Assembly (NCBI GenBank): GCA_034664005.1 | Contig: JAXDIL010000158.1 | Location: 1 to 6,253 of the forward strand | Length of the DNA: 6,253 nt | Direction of reading: 5' to 3' | Origin: JACVRW01 sp034664005 | Lineage (GTDB): Bacteria; Actinomycetota; Thermoleophilia; Solirubrobacterales; Thermoleophilaceae | Shown here: piece after piece, positions 1 through 5,949 of the stretch | How positions within the stretch are numbered: position 1 is the stretch's first letter | Layout: every line of letters starts with the position of its first letter | Position numbers and translations under genes: made by a program | The notes under the pieces: generated by a model | What the model was told of the DNA's origin: nothing | What the model saw: the letters and a program-made list of their open reading frames with translations, nothing else | Databases searched by the model: none

Positions 1-589
1 GGTCCACCAGCGTGGTGGGCGGCGCGGCGCGCGTGGGCAGCGTGATCGTCGACGTGTACTGGGGCTCGTCCTCGACGGGCTCGTCCGTCTCCTCGTCGCC
101 GGCGTCATCGTCAGCCTCCAGGACCGCGGCCGGCTGTGGCGGCGCGCTCGTGGGGGTCGAGGCATCCACGACGATCGTGTTTGCGGCGAGGTCGCCGATC
201 CGCTGGCGCCGCTCCCCGGTCACGAGCATCACGATCAGCCCGACGATGTAGGCGCCGAGTCCATCGACCACCCGAAGGACGGTCCGCACGGCGATCTCGC
301 GCATCCCGGCCGGACGGCCGTCGGCGCGCATCACGCGCAGCTTCATCAGCTTCTTGCCGACGGTCTGCCCGGCGCCCGACTCGAGCGCGAAGTAGTAATA
401 GAGCGCCCAGCCCACGATGACGGCCGCGAGTCCGCTCTGGCGCTCGCCCGAGAGGGCGTCCGCCGCAACCAGGATCACGACGCCGCCGAGGCTGACGATG
501 ATCAGGTCCACGATGCCCGCGATCACGCGGCGGTTGTCGAGCTTGGGGCCCGTTGCAGGGGCGGCAGATGCCTGTGCGATGGCGTTCAT
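1..589 (-). CDS. RDD-family integral membrane protein, C-terminus cut by the window edge
   Basis: The minus strand encodes 196 residues with no stop before the window edge, so the C-terminus is missing. The N-terminal part matches the RDD family: an early Arg-Ala-Asp pattern in the first helix (R21, A24, D28), a GQTVGKKLMKLRV stretch (about 75-87) followed by an Arg-rich segment before the last helix, and RIGDLAANTIVV (about 130-141) closing the domain. Three hydrophobic segments lie near residues 22-42, 53-69 and 106-124. After residue 150 comes a Pro-rich then strongly acidic tail (about 158-176, mostly Asp/Glu), probably a disordered cytoplasmic extension. RDD proteins are poorly understood; some are linked to ion or solute transport, and no substrate can be read here. 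The start is uncertain. ATG at 589 has GGTGG five bases upstream, while an in-frame ATG at 601 adds four residues but has no clear ribosome site. It is divergent from the exopolyphosphatase gene. Confidence 0.85.
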   Translation of the reverse strand, partial: MNAIAQASAAPATGPKLDNRRVIAGIVDLIIVSLGGVVILVAADALSGERQSGLAAVIVGWALYYYFALESGAGQTVGKKLMKLRVMRADGRPAGMREIAVRTVLRVVDGLGAYIVGLIVMLVTGERRQRIGDLAANTIVVDASTPTSAPPQPAAVLEADDDAGDEETDEPVEDEPQYTSTITLPTRAAPPTTLVD

Positions 590-649
590 CCCTCCCACCA
601 TCGGCACGCGGCGGGCGGAAATTAAGCGTTGCGGGCATCATCCCCGGGG
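590..649. promoter_or_regulatory. Divergent intergenic region between the RDD gene and ppx
   Basis: About 60 bp separate the two divergent starts, less if the alternative starts at 601 (minus) and 629 (plus) are used. It contains the only AT-rich patch nearby (619-625). On the minus strand this reads TAATTT (624 to 619), a fair TANNNT -10 element for the RDD gene, though I see no matching -35. A CCCCGGGG palindrome (642-649) lies directly before the GTG start of ppx. It is too short and too close to the start to call an operator. Promoters are inferred from position and this weak motif only. Confidence 0.35.
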
Positions 650-2173
650 GTGGAGCGGATCGCCGTCATCGACATGGGCTCCAACTCCTGGCGGCTCGTC
701 GTGTTCGGGTACGAGCCCGCCACGGAGTGGTGGAGTCTCGTGGACGAGATCCGGGAGGCGGTCCGCATCGCCGCGGGGCTCGGCCGGGCCGACGGAGAGG
801 GCGCCCGGATGCTGCGCCCCGACCGGGTCGAGCTCGCCCTTCATACCGCTGCGGTGTTCTCCGCCTTCTGCCGCGCGACGGCGGTGGACCAGGTGGAGGC
901 GGTGGCCACGAGCGCGATCCGGGATGCGGCGAACGGAGAGGAGCTGCTCGCGGACATCGAGCGCATCACAGGCCTCCACGCGCGCGTGATCAGCGGCGAG
1001 GAGGAGGCTCGCTACGGCTGGCTCGCGATCGCGAACTCGACGACCGTCGAGGACGGCTTCGGGCTCGACATCGGCGGCGGCTCGATCCAGGCGATGCGCA
1101 TCGAGGGGCGCCGGCTGGCGGAGGCGCGCTCGCTCCCGCTCGGCGCGGTTCGCGTGAGCGAGCGCTTCCTGCCCGACGACAAGGTCACCGGCAAGCAGAT
1201 CAAGGCGCTGCGCGCGCACGTGGGAGAGCAGCTCGACGAGCTCGGCTGGTGGAGCGGCGGCGGGCGCATCGTCGGGATCGGCGGCACGATCCGCAACCTC
1301 GCCGCCGCGGCGATGAAGCGGCTCGACCTGCCGGACATCGACGTGCAGGGCTTCTCGCTCACCGGGGACGCGCTCGCCGAGGTGATCGAGGAGCTGGCCG
1401 CGCGGCCGGTGTCGAAGCGCAGCCACGTGAAGGGCATCAAGTACGACCGCGCCGACGTGATTCTCGGCGGGGCGCTCGTCCTCGCCGAGGTGATGGAGCG
1501 CGGCGGGTTCGAGTCGATCGAGGTGACGGAGGCGGGCCTGCGCGAGGGGATCTTCTTCGAGCGCCTGCTCGGCGAGGACCCGCTCTTCGCCGACGTGCGC
1601 GCCGAGTCGGTGCGCAACCTCGCCCACCGCTTCGGCCACCACGGCGCCCACGACCTGCACGTGTGGGCGCTGTCGCGCTCGATCTACGACGGCCTCGCGG
1701 AGGTCGGGCTGCACGGCTACGGGCGCCCGGAGCGCGAGCTGCTGTGGGCCGCGTGCCTGCTGCACGACATCGGCGTGGCCGTGAACTACGACGACCACCA
1801 CCGCCACTCGCACTACCTCACGCTGAACGCCGGGCTGCCGGGCTTCACGCCCCGCGAGCTGATCCTGATCGGCCTGATCGCGCGCTACCACCGCAAGGGC
1901 GCGCCGGACGCATCGGAGCTGGGGGACCTGAAGGAGCCGGGCGACGACGAGCGGCTCCAGCTCCTCTGCGGCGTGATCCGGCTCGCCGAGCAGCTCGAGC
2001 GAAGTCGCGACCGCGCGATCACGGACGTGAGCGTGGCGGCGAACGGAGCGAGCGTCTCGCTGCGCACCGAGTCAGACCCCTCGCTCGACGCCACCGTCCC
2101 GATCTGGGCCGCCCGCCGCAACGCCGACCTGCTCTCGGACGCGCTCGGCCGCGACGTCGAGATCGAGTCCTAG
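650..2173 (+). CDS. ppx: Exopolyphosphatase, Ppx/GppA family, long form with C-terminal HD-type domain
   Basis: This 507-residue protein is predicted to release phosphate from polyphosphate ends or to hydrolyse pppGpp in the cytoplasm; sequence alone does not separate the two activities. The ASKHA part is clear: DMGSNSWRL at 8-16 (first phosphate loop), TSAIRDAAN at 87-95, ISGEEEAR at 114-121 (holds the family's catalytic Glu), DIGGGSIQ at 140-147 (second phosphate loop), LPLGAVRVSE at 162-171, GIGGTIRNLA at 209-218, and GLREGIFFERL at 296-306. The C-terminal part resembles domain III of E. coli Ppx, with AACLLHDIG at 367-375, HHRHSHY at 383-389 and YHRKG at 413-417. Odd point: the usual GGGSTE reads GGGSIQ, so Gln147 replaces an active-site Glu. 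GTG 650 is chosen because it puts the phosphate loop the usual few residues from the N-terminus; TTG 629, with a weak GCGGA nine bases upstream, would add seven residues. Mycobacterial homologues are usually shorter, without the HD part. Confidence 0.93.
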   Translation: MERIAVIDMGSNSWRLVVFGYEPATEWWSLVDEIREAVRIAAGLGRADGEGARMLRPDRVELALHTAAVFSAFCRATAVDQVEAVATSAIRDAANGEELLADIERITGLHARVISGEEEARYGWLAIANSTTVEDGFGLDIGGGSIQAMRIEGRRLAEARSLPLGAVRVSERFLPDDKVTGKQIKALRAHVGEQLDELGWWSGGGRIVGIGGTIRNLAAAAMKRLDLPDIDVQGFSLTGDALAEVIEELAARPVSKRSHVKGIKYDRADVILGGALVLAEVMERGGFESIEVTEAGLREGIFFERLLGEDPLFADVRAESVRNLAHRFGHHGAHDLHVWALSRSIYDGLAEVGLHGYGRPERELLWAACLLHDIGVAVNYDDHHRHSHYLTLNAGLPGFTPRELILIGLIARYHRKGAPDASELGDLKEPGDDERLQLLCGVIRLAEQLERSRDRAITDVSVAANGASVSLRTESDPSLDATVPIWAARRNADLLSDALGRDVEIES

Positions 2174-2183
2174 GCGGCCACCG

Positions 2184-2405
2184 ATGCTCACCGCCTTCGG
2201 CGCCGCGGCCGTCACCTTCATGATGCTCATGTATGCGCTCGAGCGGCGCGGCAGAGGTTTCATCCTGGCTTTCGGCTGCGGCTGCCTCCTGTCGAGCGCC
2301 TACGGCTTCCTGGCCGGCACCTGGCCGTTCGGCGTCGTCGAGGCGATCTGGGCGCTGATCGCCTTCGACAGGTACCGCTCCACGCGGCGCGCTGTCAGCG
2401 ACTAG
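2184..2405 (+). CDS. Small two-helix membrane protein of unknown function
   Basis: A 73-residue protein starts at ATG 10 bp after the ppx stop, with a weak GGCGG six bases upstream, so it is probably cotranscribed with ppx. It begins with a hydrophobic helix (about 2-18), then a short charged turn ERRGRG (20-25), then a longer hydrophobic stretch (about 27-62) that can be one or two membrane passes broken at G-T-W-P (45-48), and ends in a basic tail. The AYGFLAGTWPFGVVEAIWALIAF region has the look of a conserved small-protein family: many Gly/Trp and a Trp-Pro-Phe-Gly turn. I recall similar small membrane proteins in other actinobacteria but cannot name the family. No catalytic motif is visible. 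Its stop codon interlocks with that of the convergent FAH-family gene. Confidence 0.75.
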   Translation: MLTAFGAAAVTFMMLMYALERRGRGFILAFGCGCLLSSAYGFLAGTWPFGVVEAIWALIAFDRYRSTRRAVSD

Positions 2406-3250
2406 GCCAGGCGCGTCTCGAGCACGCCCAGCTGCGGCGAGGAGACGACGACCTCGTCGCCCGGCTTCAGCCACACCTTCGGGTCGCGCATGCTGCCGAC
2501 CCCGGCGGGCGTCCCGGTGGAGACGATGTCGCCGGGCTCGAGCGTCATCAGCTTCGACAGGTACGCGATCAGCGCCGGCACGGAGTGCACGAGGTCGGCG
2601 GTCGAGCTCTTCTGCATGAGCTCGCCGTTCAGGCTCAGCTCGATCTCGATCGCGTCGTGCGGGCCGGCCTCGTCGGGTGTCACCAGCGCGGGCCCGCAGG
2701 GCGCCGACCCGTCGAAGGTCTTGCCAGGCATCCACTGCGGCGTCATGCGCTGGTAGTCGCGCGCCGACAGGTCGTTCAGGAGCATGTAGCCGGCCACGTG
2801 ATCGAGCGCGTCGGCCTCGGCCACGTCCTTGCAGCGGTCGCCGATCACGAACGCCACCTCGGCCTCGTAGTCGACCCTGTCGCTCCACGCGGGGAGCTGC
2901 ACGGTCGCGCCGGGGGACGCGAGCGCGTTGCGGAACTTGGCGAAGAAGGTCGCCGTCTCGGGCGCCTCGAGGCCCTGCTCCTCCGCGTGCCCGCGGTAGT
3001 TGAGGCCGATGCAGATGATCTTCCCCGGGCGCGTGAGCGGCGCGAGCAGCCGCACGCCCTCGACCGGGACGCCGTCGTCGCCCTCGACCGGGCTGAGCTC
3101 GCCGAGCAGGCCGCCCTCGAGGATCGCCTCGACCGTCTTATCGGTGACCCGTGCGCCGCGCGAGGCGTCGCCCCAGATGTCGTAGATGCAGCCGTCGCGC
3201 AGCAGTGCGGCGCGCGGATGCCCGTTCGCCTCAAAGCTCACGAGTCTCAT
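2402..3250 (-). CDS. Fumarylacetoacetate hydrolase (FAH) family enzyme
   Basis: This 282-residue protein is a cytosolic metal-dependent enzyme of the FAH fold, which hydrolyses, decarboxylates or isomerises 2-oxo acids with an acylpyruvate-like core. A small N-terminal domain (1 to about 70) precedes the catalytic domain. Visible motifs: IGLNYRGHAEE at 81-91 (His88 and Glu90/91 fit the catalytic His-Glu pair of FAHD1-type enzymes), DYEAEVAFVIG at 127-137 with metal ligands Glu129 and Glu131, NDLSARD at 159-165 with metal ligand Asp160, GKTFDGSAPCGP at 176-187 (Lys177), and STGTPAGVG at 244-252. Length is normal for prokaryotic members. Substrate cannot be fixed: acylpyruvase, oxaloacetate decarboxylase, homoprotocatechuate-pathway isomerase/decarboxylase and 3-deoxy-rhamnonate-type hydrolase relatives share these motifs, and no catabolic neighbours are present. 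ATG 3250 starts a typical MRLVSF N-terminus; no strong Shine-Dalgarno is seen. An open frame continues upstream antisense to the kinase gene and is not part of this protein. Confidence 0.92.
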   Translation of the reverse strand: MRLVSFEANGHPRAALLRDGCIYDIWGDASRGARVTDKTVEAILEGGLLGELSPVEGDDGVPVEGVRLLAPLTRPGKIICIGLNYRGHAEEQGLEAPETATFFAKFRNALASPGATVQLPAWSDRVDYEAEVAFVIGDRCKDVAEADALDHVAGYMLLNDLSARDYQRMTPQWMPGKTFDGSAPCGPALVTPDEAGPHDAIEIELSLNGELMQKSSTADLVHSVPALIAYLSKLMTLEPGDIVSTGTPAGVGSMRDPKVWLKPGDEVVVSSPQLGVLETRLA

Positions 3251-3277
3251 TGGCGCGGCAGCGTACCCTGGTGGCCG
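3251..3277. promoter_or_regulatory. 27-bp divergent gap between FAH-family and ABC1 kinase genes
   Basis: The two divergent ATG codons are separated by only 27 bp, with no good Shine-Dalgarno for either. On the plus strand TACCCT (3264-3269) fits the actinobacterial TANNNT -10 pattern and ends eight bases before the kinase ATG, which would place transcription initiation at or next to the start codon (leaderless). Any promoter for the FAH gene must overlap this or extend into the kinase coding region. This is inferred from spacing and one weak motif. Confidence 0.35.
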
Positions 3278-4660
3278 ATGGCGAAGGACCTTCCGACGGG
3301 CAGGGTGAGAAGGGCCGCGAAGGTGGGACGGCTCGCGGGCGGACAGGCCGCGCGCGGCTACGCGACCAAGGCCGCGAACCTCACGCGCGACGAGGAGGCG
3401 CGCCAGGCCGCGGCATCGCGCCGCCAGCTGGAGGCGGCGGAGCAGATCTTCGACGTGCTCGGCCAGATGAAGGGCGCGGCGATGAAGGTCGGCCAGGTGG
3501 CGTCGTTCATCGACACGGGCGCCTTCCCGCCCGAGTTCCAGGAGCGCATCCAGGCGAAGCTGGCCGAGCTGCGCGACGCGGCGCCGCGCGTGTCCTTCGA
3601 CAAGATGCGGAAGGTCATCGAGGACGACCTCGGCGAGAAGCTCGGCGACGTGTTCGCCGAGTTCGGCGAGGACGCCGTGGCGGCCGCCTCGATCGGCCAG
3701 GTCTATCGCGCGCGCCTGCACGACGGGCGCGACGTGGCGGTGAAGGTGCAGTACCCCGGCGTCGCCAAGGCGGTGCGCGCCGACCTCCAGAACCTCGGGC
3801 TGATCATGCGCGTGGCGAAGCGGATCGCGCCCGGTATGGACGCCAAGGCGATGACCGCCGAGATCAAGGAGCGGCTCACCGACGAGCTCGACTACGAGCA
3901 CGAGGCGCAGCAGCACCGCGCCTTCGCGCGCTCGTGGCGCGGGCACCCGTTCATCTACGTACCGGCCGTCGTGACGGAGCTGTCGACCGAGCACGTGCTC
4001 GTGACCGAGTGGGTCGACGGGATCGGCTTCGAGGAGGTGCGCGCTCTGGACCGCGCCACGCGTGACCGCTTCGGCGAGATCGTGTTCCGCTTCTTCTTCG
4101 GGTCGCTCTACCGGAACGGCCACTTCTCGGGCGACCCGCATCCCGGCAACTACCGGCTCATGCCGGACGGCCGCGTGGCCTTCCTCGACTTCGGGATGAC
4201 CAAGCGGGTGGCGCGCGAGGACATCGACGCCGAGGTGGGCGCGCTGGGCGCCGTGATGGACGGCGACCCCGACGGGCTCTACCGGCGCCTGGCCGCAATG
4301 GGCTTCTTCGACCCGGACGACAAGCAGGTCACGCCCGAGCGCGTCTTCGACCACTTCCACGACGTGACCGCCTGGTACACGGAGGATCGCGAGGTGACGG
4401 TCGACCGCGAGCTGGTGGCCCAGACGCTGATCGACTTCGGCGACCCGCGCTCGCGCCACTGGCAGCTGATGCGCCGCGAGACGATGCCGGCCCAGGCGAT
4501 GCTCGCCCGCCGCATGGAGGCGCTGACGCTCGGCGTGCTCGGCCAGCTCGAGGCCACGGCGAACTGGCACCGGATCGCACGCGAATGGCTGTTCGGCGAC
4601 CCGCCGTCGACCGAGCTGGGCGCGCTCGAGGAGCCGTTCCACACGCGGGCCGCCGCTTGA
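3278..4660 (+). CDS. ABC1/AarF/UbiB-family atypical kinase
   Basis: A 460-residue protein of the ABC1 (ADCK/UbiB) protein-kinase-like family. Relatives support ubiquinone or other isoprenoid-lipid metabolism, through ATPase or kinase activity rather than known protein phosphorylation. Family hallmarks appear in order: the KxGQ motif (MKVGQVAS, 69-76) in the N-terminal extension, the Ala-rich nucleotide loop AAASIGQVYRARL (135-147), the ATP-binding lysine in VAVKVQYPG (Lys156), DELDYEHEA (202-210), the catalytic loop SGDPHPGNY (284-292, Asp286 and Asn291), and the metal-binding LDFGMT (303-308, Asp304). All key residues are intact, so it should be active. No C-terminal transmembrane segment is visible, unlike E. 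coli UbiB, so it may be soluble or peripheral; the N-terminus is basic. ATG 3278 gives the usual length; the frame is open far upstream but that region is antisense to the FAH gene. The stop overlaps the glycosylase start, implying translational coupling. The substrate is unknown. Confidence 0.93.
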   Translation: MAKDLPTGRVRRAAKVGRLAGGQAARGYATKAANLTRDEEARQAAASRRQLEAAEQIFDVLGQMKGAAMKVGQVASFIDTGAFPPEFQERIQAKLAELRDAAPRVSFDKMRKVIEDDLGEKLGDVFAEFGEDAVAAASIGQVYRARLHDGRDVAVKVQYPGVAKAVRADLQNLGLIMRVAKRIAPGMDAKAMTAEIKERLTDELDYEHEAQQHRAFARSWRGHPFIYVPAVVTELSTEHVLVTEWVDGIGFEEVRALDRATRDRFGEIVFRFFFGSLYRNGHFSGDPHPGNYRLMPDGRVAFLDFGMTKRVAREDIDAEVGALGAVMDGDPDGLYRRLAAMGFFDPDDKQVTPERVFDHFHDVTAWYTEDREVTVDRELVAQTLIDFGDPRSRHWQLMRRETMPAQAMLARRMEALTLGVLGQLEATANWHRIAREWLFGDPPSTELGALEEPFHTRAAA

Positions 4661-5283
4661 TCAGCGCCACGCGCCAGGCGCTCAGCGTCCTGCGCGCCGA
4701 CGAGGTGATGGCCCGGCTCATCGAGGAGCACGGGGCGATCGTGAAGAGGGAGCTCGAGGAGGAGCGTCGCCACGACGCCTACGGCGCGCTGCTCCGCTCG
4801 ATCGTCGGGCAGCAGCTCTCGACAAAGGCGGCCCGGACGATCTACGGGCGGATGCTCGAGCTGTTCGACGGCCACGCCCCGACTCCGAAGCAGCTGCTGG
4901 CCGCGGACCCTGACGCGATCCGCGCCGCCGGGCTCTCCCGGCCGAAGATCTCGTATCTCCGCGACCTCGCCGAGCACGTGGAGAGGGGCGAGCTTCAGCT
5001 CGACCGGCTGGACGGGTTGCCGGACGAGGAGGTCATCGAGCAGCTCACCGCCGTGAAGGGGATCGGCGAGTGGAGCGCCCACATGTTCCTGATGTTCCAC
5101 CTGAGCCGCCCGGACATCCTGCCGGTCGGCGACCAGGGCATCCGCAACGCCATCCGGGTGCAGTACGGGCTGCGGAAGCTGCCCGACCCGAAGCGCATGG
5201 AGAAGATCGCGCGCCCCTGGCGCCCGTACCGGACGCTGGCGTGCCTCTACCTATGGAGCTCGCTGGACAACAAGCCGGACTAG
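4657..5283 (+). CDS. DNA-3-methyladenine glycosylase II-type, HhH-GPD superfamily
   Basis: A 208-residue base-excision repair enzyme predicted to remove alkylated purines such as 3-methyladenine from DNA. DAYGALLRSIVGQQLSTKAA (40-59) is the conserved N-terminal helix of the AlkA/MAG-like group. LTAVKGIGEWSAHMFLMF (130-147) is the helix-hairpin-helix, with the GIGEWSA hairpin. PVGDQGIRNAI (156-166) carries the catalytic aspartate, Asp159. Only one cysteine (Cys196) is present, so there is no 4Fe-4S loop, which argues against EndoIII/MutY-type enzymes. It lacks the extra N-terminal domain of E. coli AlkA and resembles the compact yeast Mag1-like form. The TTG start at 4657 overlaps the kinase TGA stop (TTGA), suggesting coupled translation. 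In-frame GTG 4705 or ATG 4708 would shorten the protein by about 16 residues and still leave the domain intact. It ends 13 bp from the convergent ErpA-like gene. Confidence 0.92.
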   Translation: MISATRQALSVLRADEVMARLIEEHGAIVKRELEEERRHDAYGALLRSIVGQQLSTKAARTIYGRMLELFDGHAPTPKQLLAADPDAIRAAGLSRPKISYLRDLAEHVERGELQLDRLDGLPDEEVIEQLTAVKGIGEWSAHMFLMFHLSRPDILPVGDQGIRNAIRVQYGLRKLPDPKRMEKIARPWRPYRTLACLYLWSSLDNKPD

Positions 5284-5296
5284 CCCGGCGGCGAGT

Positions 5297-5653
5297 TCAG
5301 ACGGCCGCGCCGCAGCTCGGCTCCTCTTCCGCCACCCGGAAGGAGGAGCCGCAGCCGCATGAGGCCACGACGTTCGGGTTCGACACCTCGAACCCGGAGC
5401 CCATGAAGGTCTCGGTGAAGTCGACCGTGGAGCCCTCGACGTACTGCATGCTCGCGGGGTCCACGAGGACGCGGACGCCGGAGGCCTCGAAGACGTTGTC
5501 GTCCTCGCGCTTCTCGTCGAGCGCCAGTGCGTACTGGAACCCGGAGCAGCCACCGCCCTTGACGCCGACTCGCAGGCCCACGTCGCCCTCGGCCCCCTGG
5601 CCCGCCATGAACTCGTGGACCTTCTCTGCGGCGATGTCGGTGAGAGTGACCAT
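5297..5653 (-). CDS. erpA: A-type iron-sulfur cluster carrier, ErpA/IscA/HesB family
   Basis: A 118-residue protein of the HesB/IscA family, which accepts Fe-S clusters from the assembly scaffold and passes them to target apoproteins. The three invariant cysteines are present: Cys36 in VKGGGCSGFQY (31-41) and Cys99 and Cys101 in SCGCGSSF (98-105). Family features include an N-terminal LTDIAAEKV, VDPASMQYVEGSTVDF (64-79) and GFEVSNPN (87-94). An extra cysteine, Cys114, lies in a short C-terminal tail (about 106-118) after the usual end of the family; its role is unknown. Length is otherwise typical. ErpA, IscA and SufA share these motifs, so erpA is a best-fit name rather than proof. ATG 5653 gives the standard N-terminus. 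A TACAAT -10-like element lies nine bases upstream, compatible with a very short or absent leader. It is divergent from bolA-grx, which supports a shared Fe-S role. Confidence 0.92.
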   Translation of the reverse strand: MVTLTDIAAEKVHEFMAGQGAEGDVGLRVGVKGGGCSGFQYALALDEKREDDNVFEASGVRVLVDPASMQYVEGSTVDFTETFMGSGFEVSNPNVVASCGCGSSFRVAEEEPSCGAAV

Positions 5654-5700
5654 CTGTCCCAGATTGTATCGGTGCTTCCGTAGGTACCCTCAAGGACAGC
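5654..5700. promoter_or_regulatory. 47-bp divergent control region between erpA-like gene and bolA
   Basis: This AT-richer gap must carry promoters for both directions. For the minus-strand erpA-like gene, TACAAT (5668 to 5663) is close to the TATAAT consensus, with TTGAGG (5693 to 5688) as a possible -35 at a rather long 19-bp spacing. For bolA, TACCCT (5685-5690) is a possible -10, with TTGTAT (5664-5669) at a short 15-bp spacing. If both are used, each promoter's -10 overlaps the other's -35, so the two would compete or share a regulator. AAGGA (5692-5696), four bases before the bolA ATG, is its likely ribosome site. No recognisable operator palindrome is seen. Confidence 0.4.
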
Positions 5701-5949
5701 ATGCCAAGCGCTGACGAGCTTCGTGAACGCATCGAACAGGCCCTTCCGGGAGCCGACGTATCCGTGATGGACACCACGGGCGGCGGCGATCATTTCCGGG
5801 CCGAGATCGTGTCCGAGCGCTTCGAGGGCCTCACGCGCATCCAGCAGCACCAGCTGATCTACGACGTGTTCGGCGACGAGGTCGGCGGCGCGATCCACGC
5901 GCTCTCAATCAAGACTGGAACCCCATCCCCGGCCGGAGACGGACGATGA
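5701..5949 (+). CDS. bolA: BolA-family protein
   Basis: An 82-residue BolA/IbaG-type protein. BolA proteins have a small KH-like fold and bind monothiol CGFS glutaredoxins to form a [2Fe-2S]-bridged heterodimer used in Fe-S delivery or iron sensing; some bind DNA. The family signature is clear: GGGDHFRAEIVSERFEG (27-43), IQQHQLIYDVFG (47-58) and the near-invariant IHALSIKTGTP (65-75), with His66 the conserved cluster-ligand histidine. The loop before HFRA is short, unlike the longer His-containing loop of BolA1-type proteins, so it looks closer to the IbaG/BOLA2-like short-loop group, with His31 as a possible second ligand. The C-terminus ends soon after TP, shorter than E. coli BolA. An AAGGA site lies four bases before ATG 5701. 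The stop overlaps the next start as ATGA, so it is translationally coupled to the glutaredoxin gene. Confidence 0.93.
   Translation: MPSADELRERIEQALPGADVSVMDTTGGGDHFRAEIVSERFEGLTRIQQHQLIYDVFGDEVGGAIHALSIKTGTPSPAGDGR

Noticed and set aside
642..649. CCCCGGGG palindrome just before the ppx GTG
   Set aside because: Eight bases of G/C palindrome are expected by chance in such DNA and no second copy or spacing pattern supports an operator.
638..1891. Long open reading frame (417 codons) on the minus strand, antisense to ppx
   Set aside because: It mirrors the codon structure of a GC-rich gene; its product is rich in Arg, Ala, His and Val with no domain, while the plus strand encodes a clear Ppx.
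553..2223. Long plus-strand frame (556 codons) overlapping ppx in another frame
   Set aside because: The product is almost all Arg, Ala, Gly and Pro, typical of an off-frame reading of GC-rich DNA, and shows no motif.
2585..3277. Upstream plus-strand extension of the ABC1 kinase frame, antisense to the FAH gene
   Set aside because: It has no recognisable domain, and the kinase has normal family length from ATG 3278.
3251..4642. Upstream minus-strand extension of the FAH-family frame, which would make a 746-residue fusion
   Set aside because: The extension is antisense to the ABC1 kinase, has low-complexity composition, and the FAH protein has a standard N-terminus at 3250.
5274..5289. GCCGG/CCGGC inverted repeat with a six-base loop at the convergent end of the glycosylase and erpA-like genes
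   Set aside because: The stem is only five pairs and has no T-run on either side; such short repeats are frequent at this GC content, so I do not call a terminator.
5251..5898. Minus-strand frame spanning the bolA gene and the erpA-like gene
   Set aside because: It is out of frame with the clear ErpA-like protein and antisense to the clear BolA protein; composition is Arg/Ser/Ala-rich with no domain.
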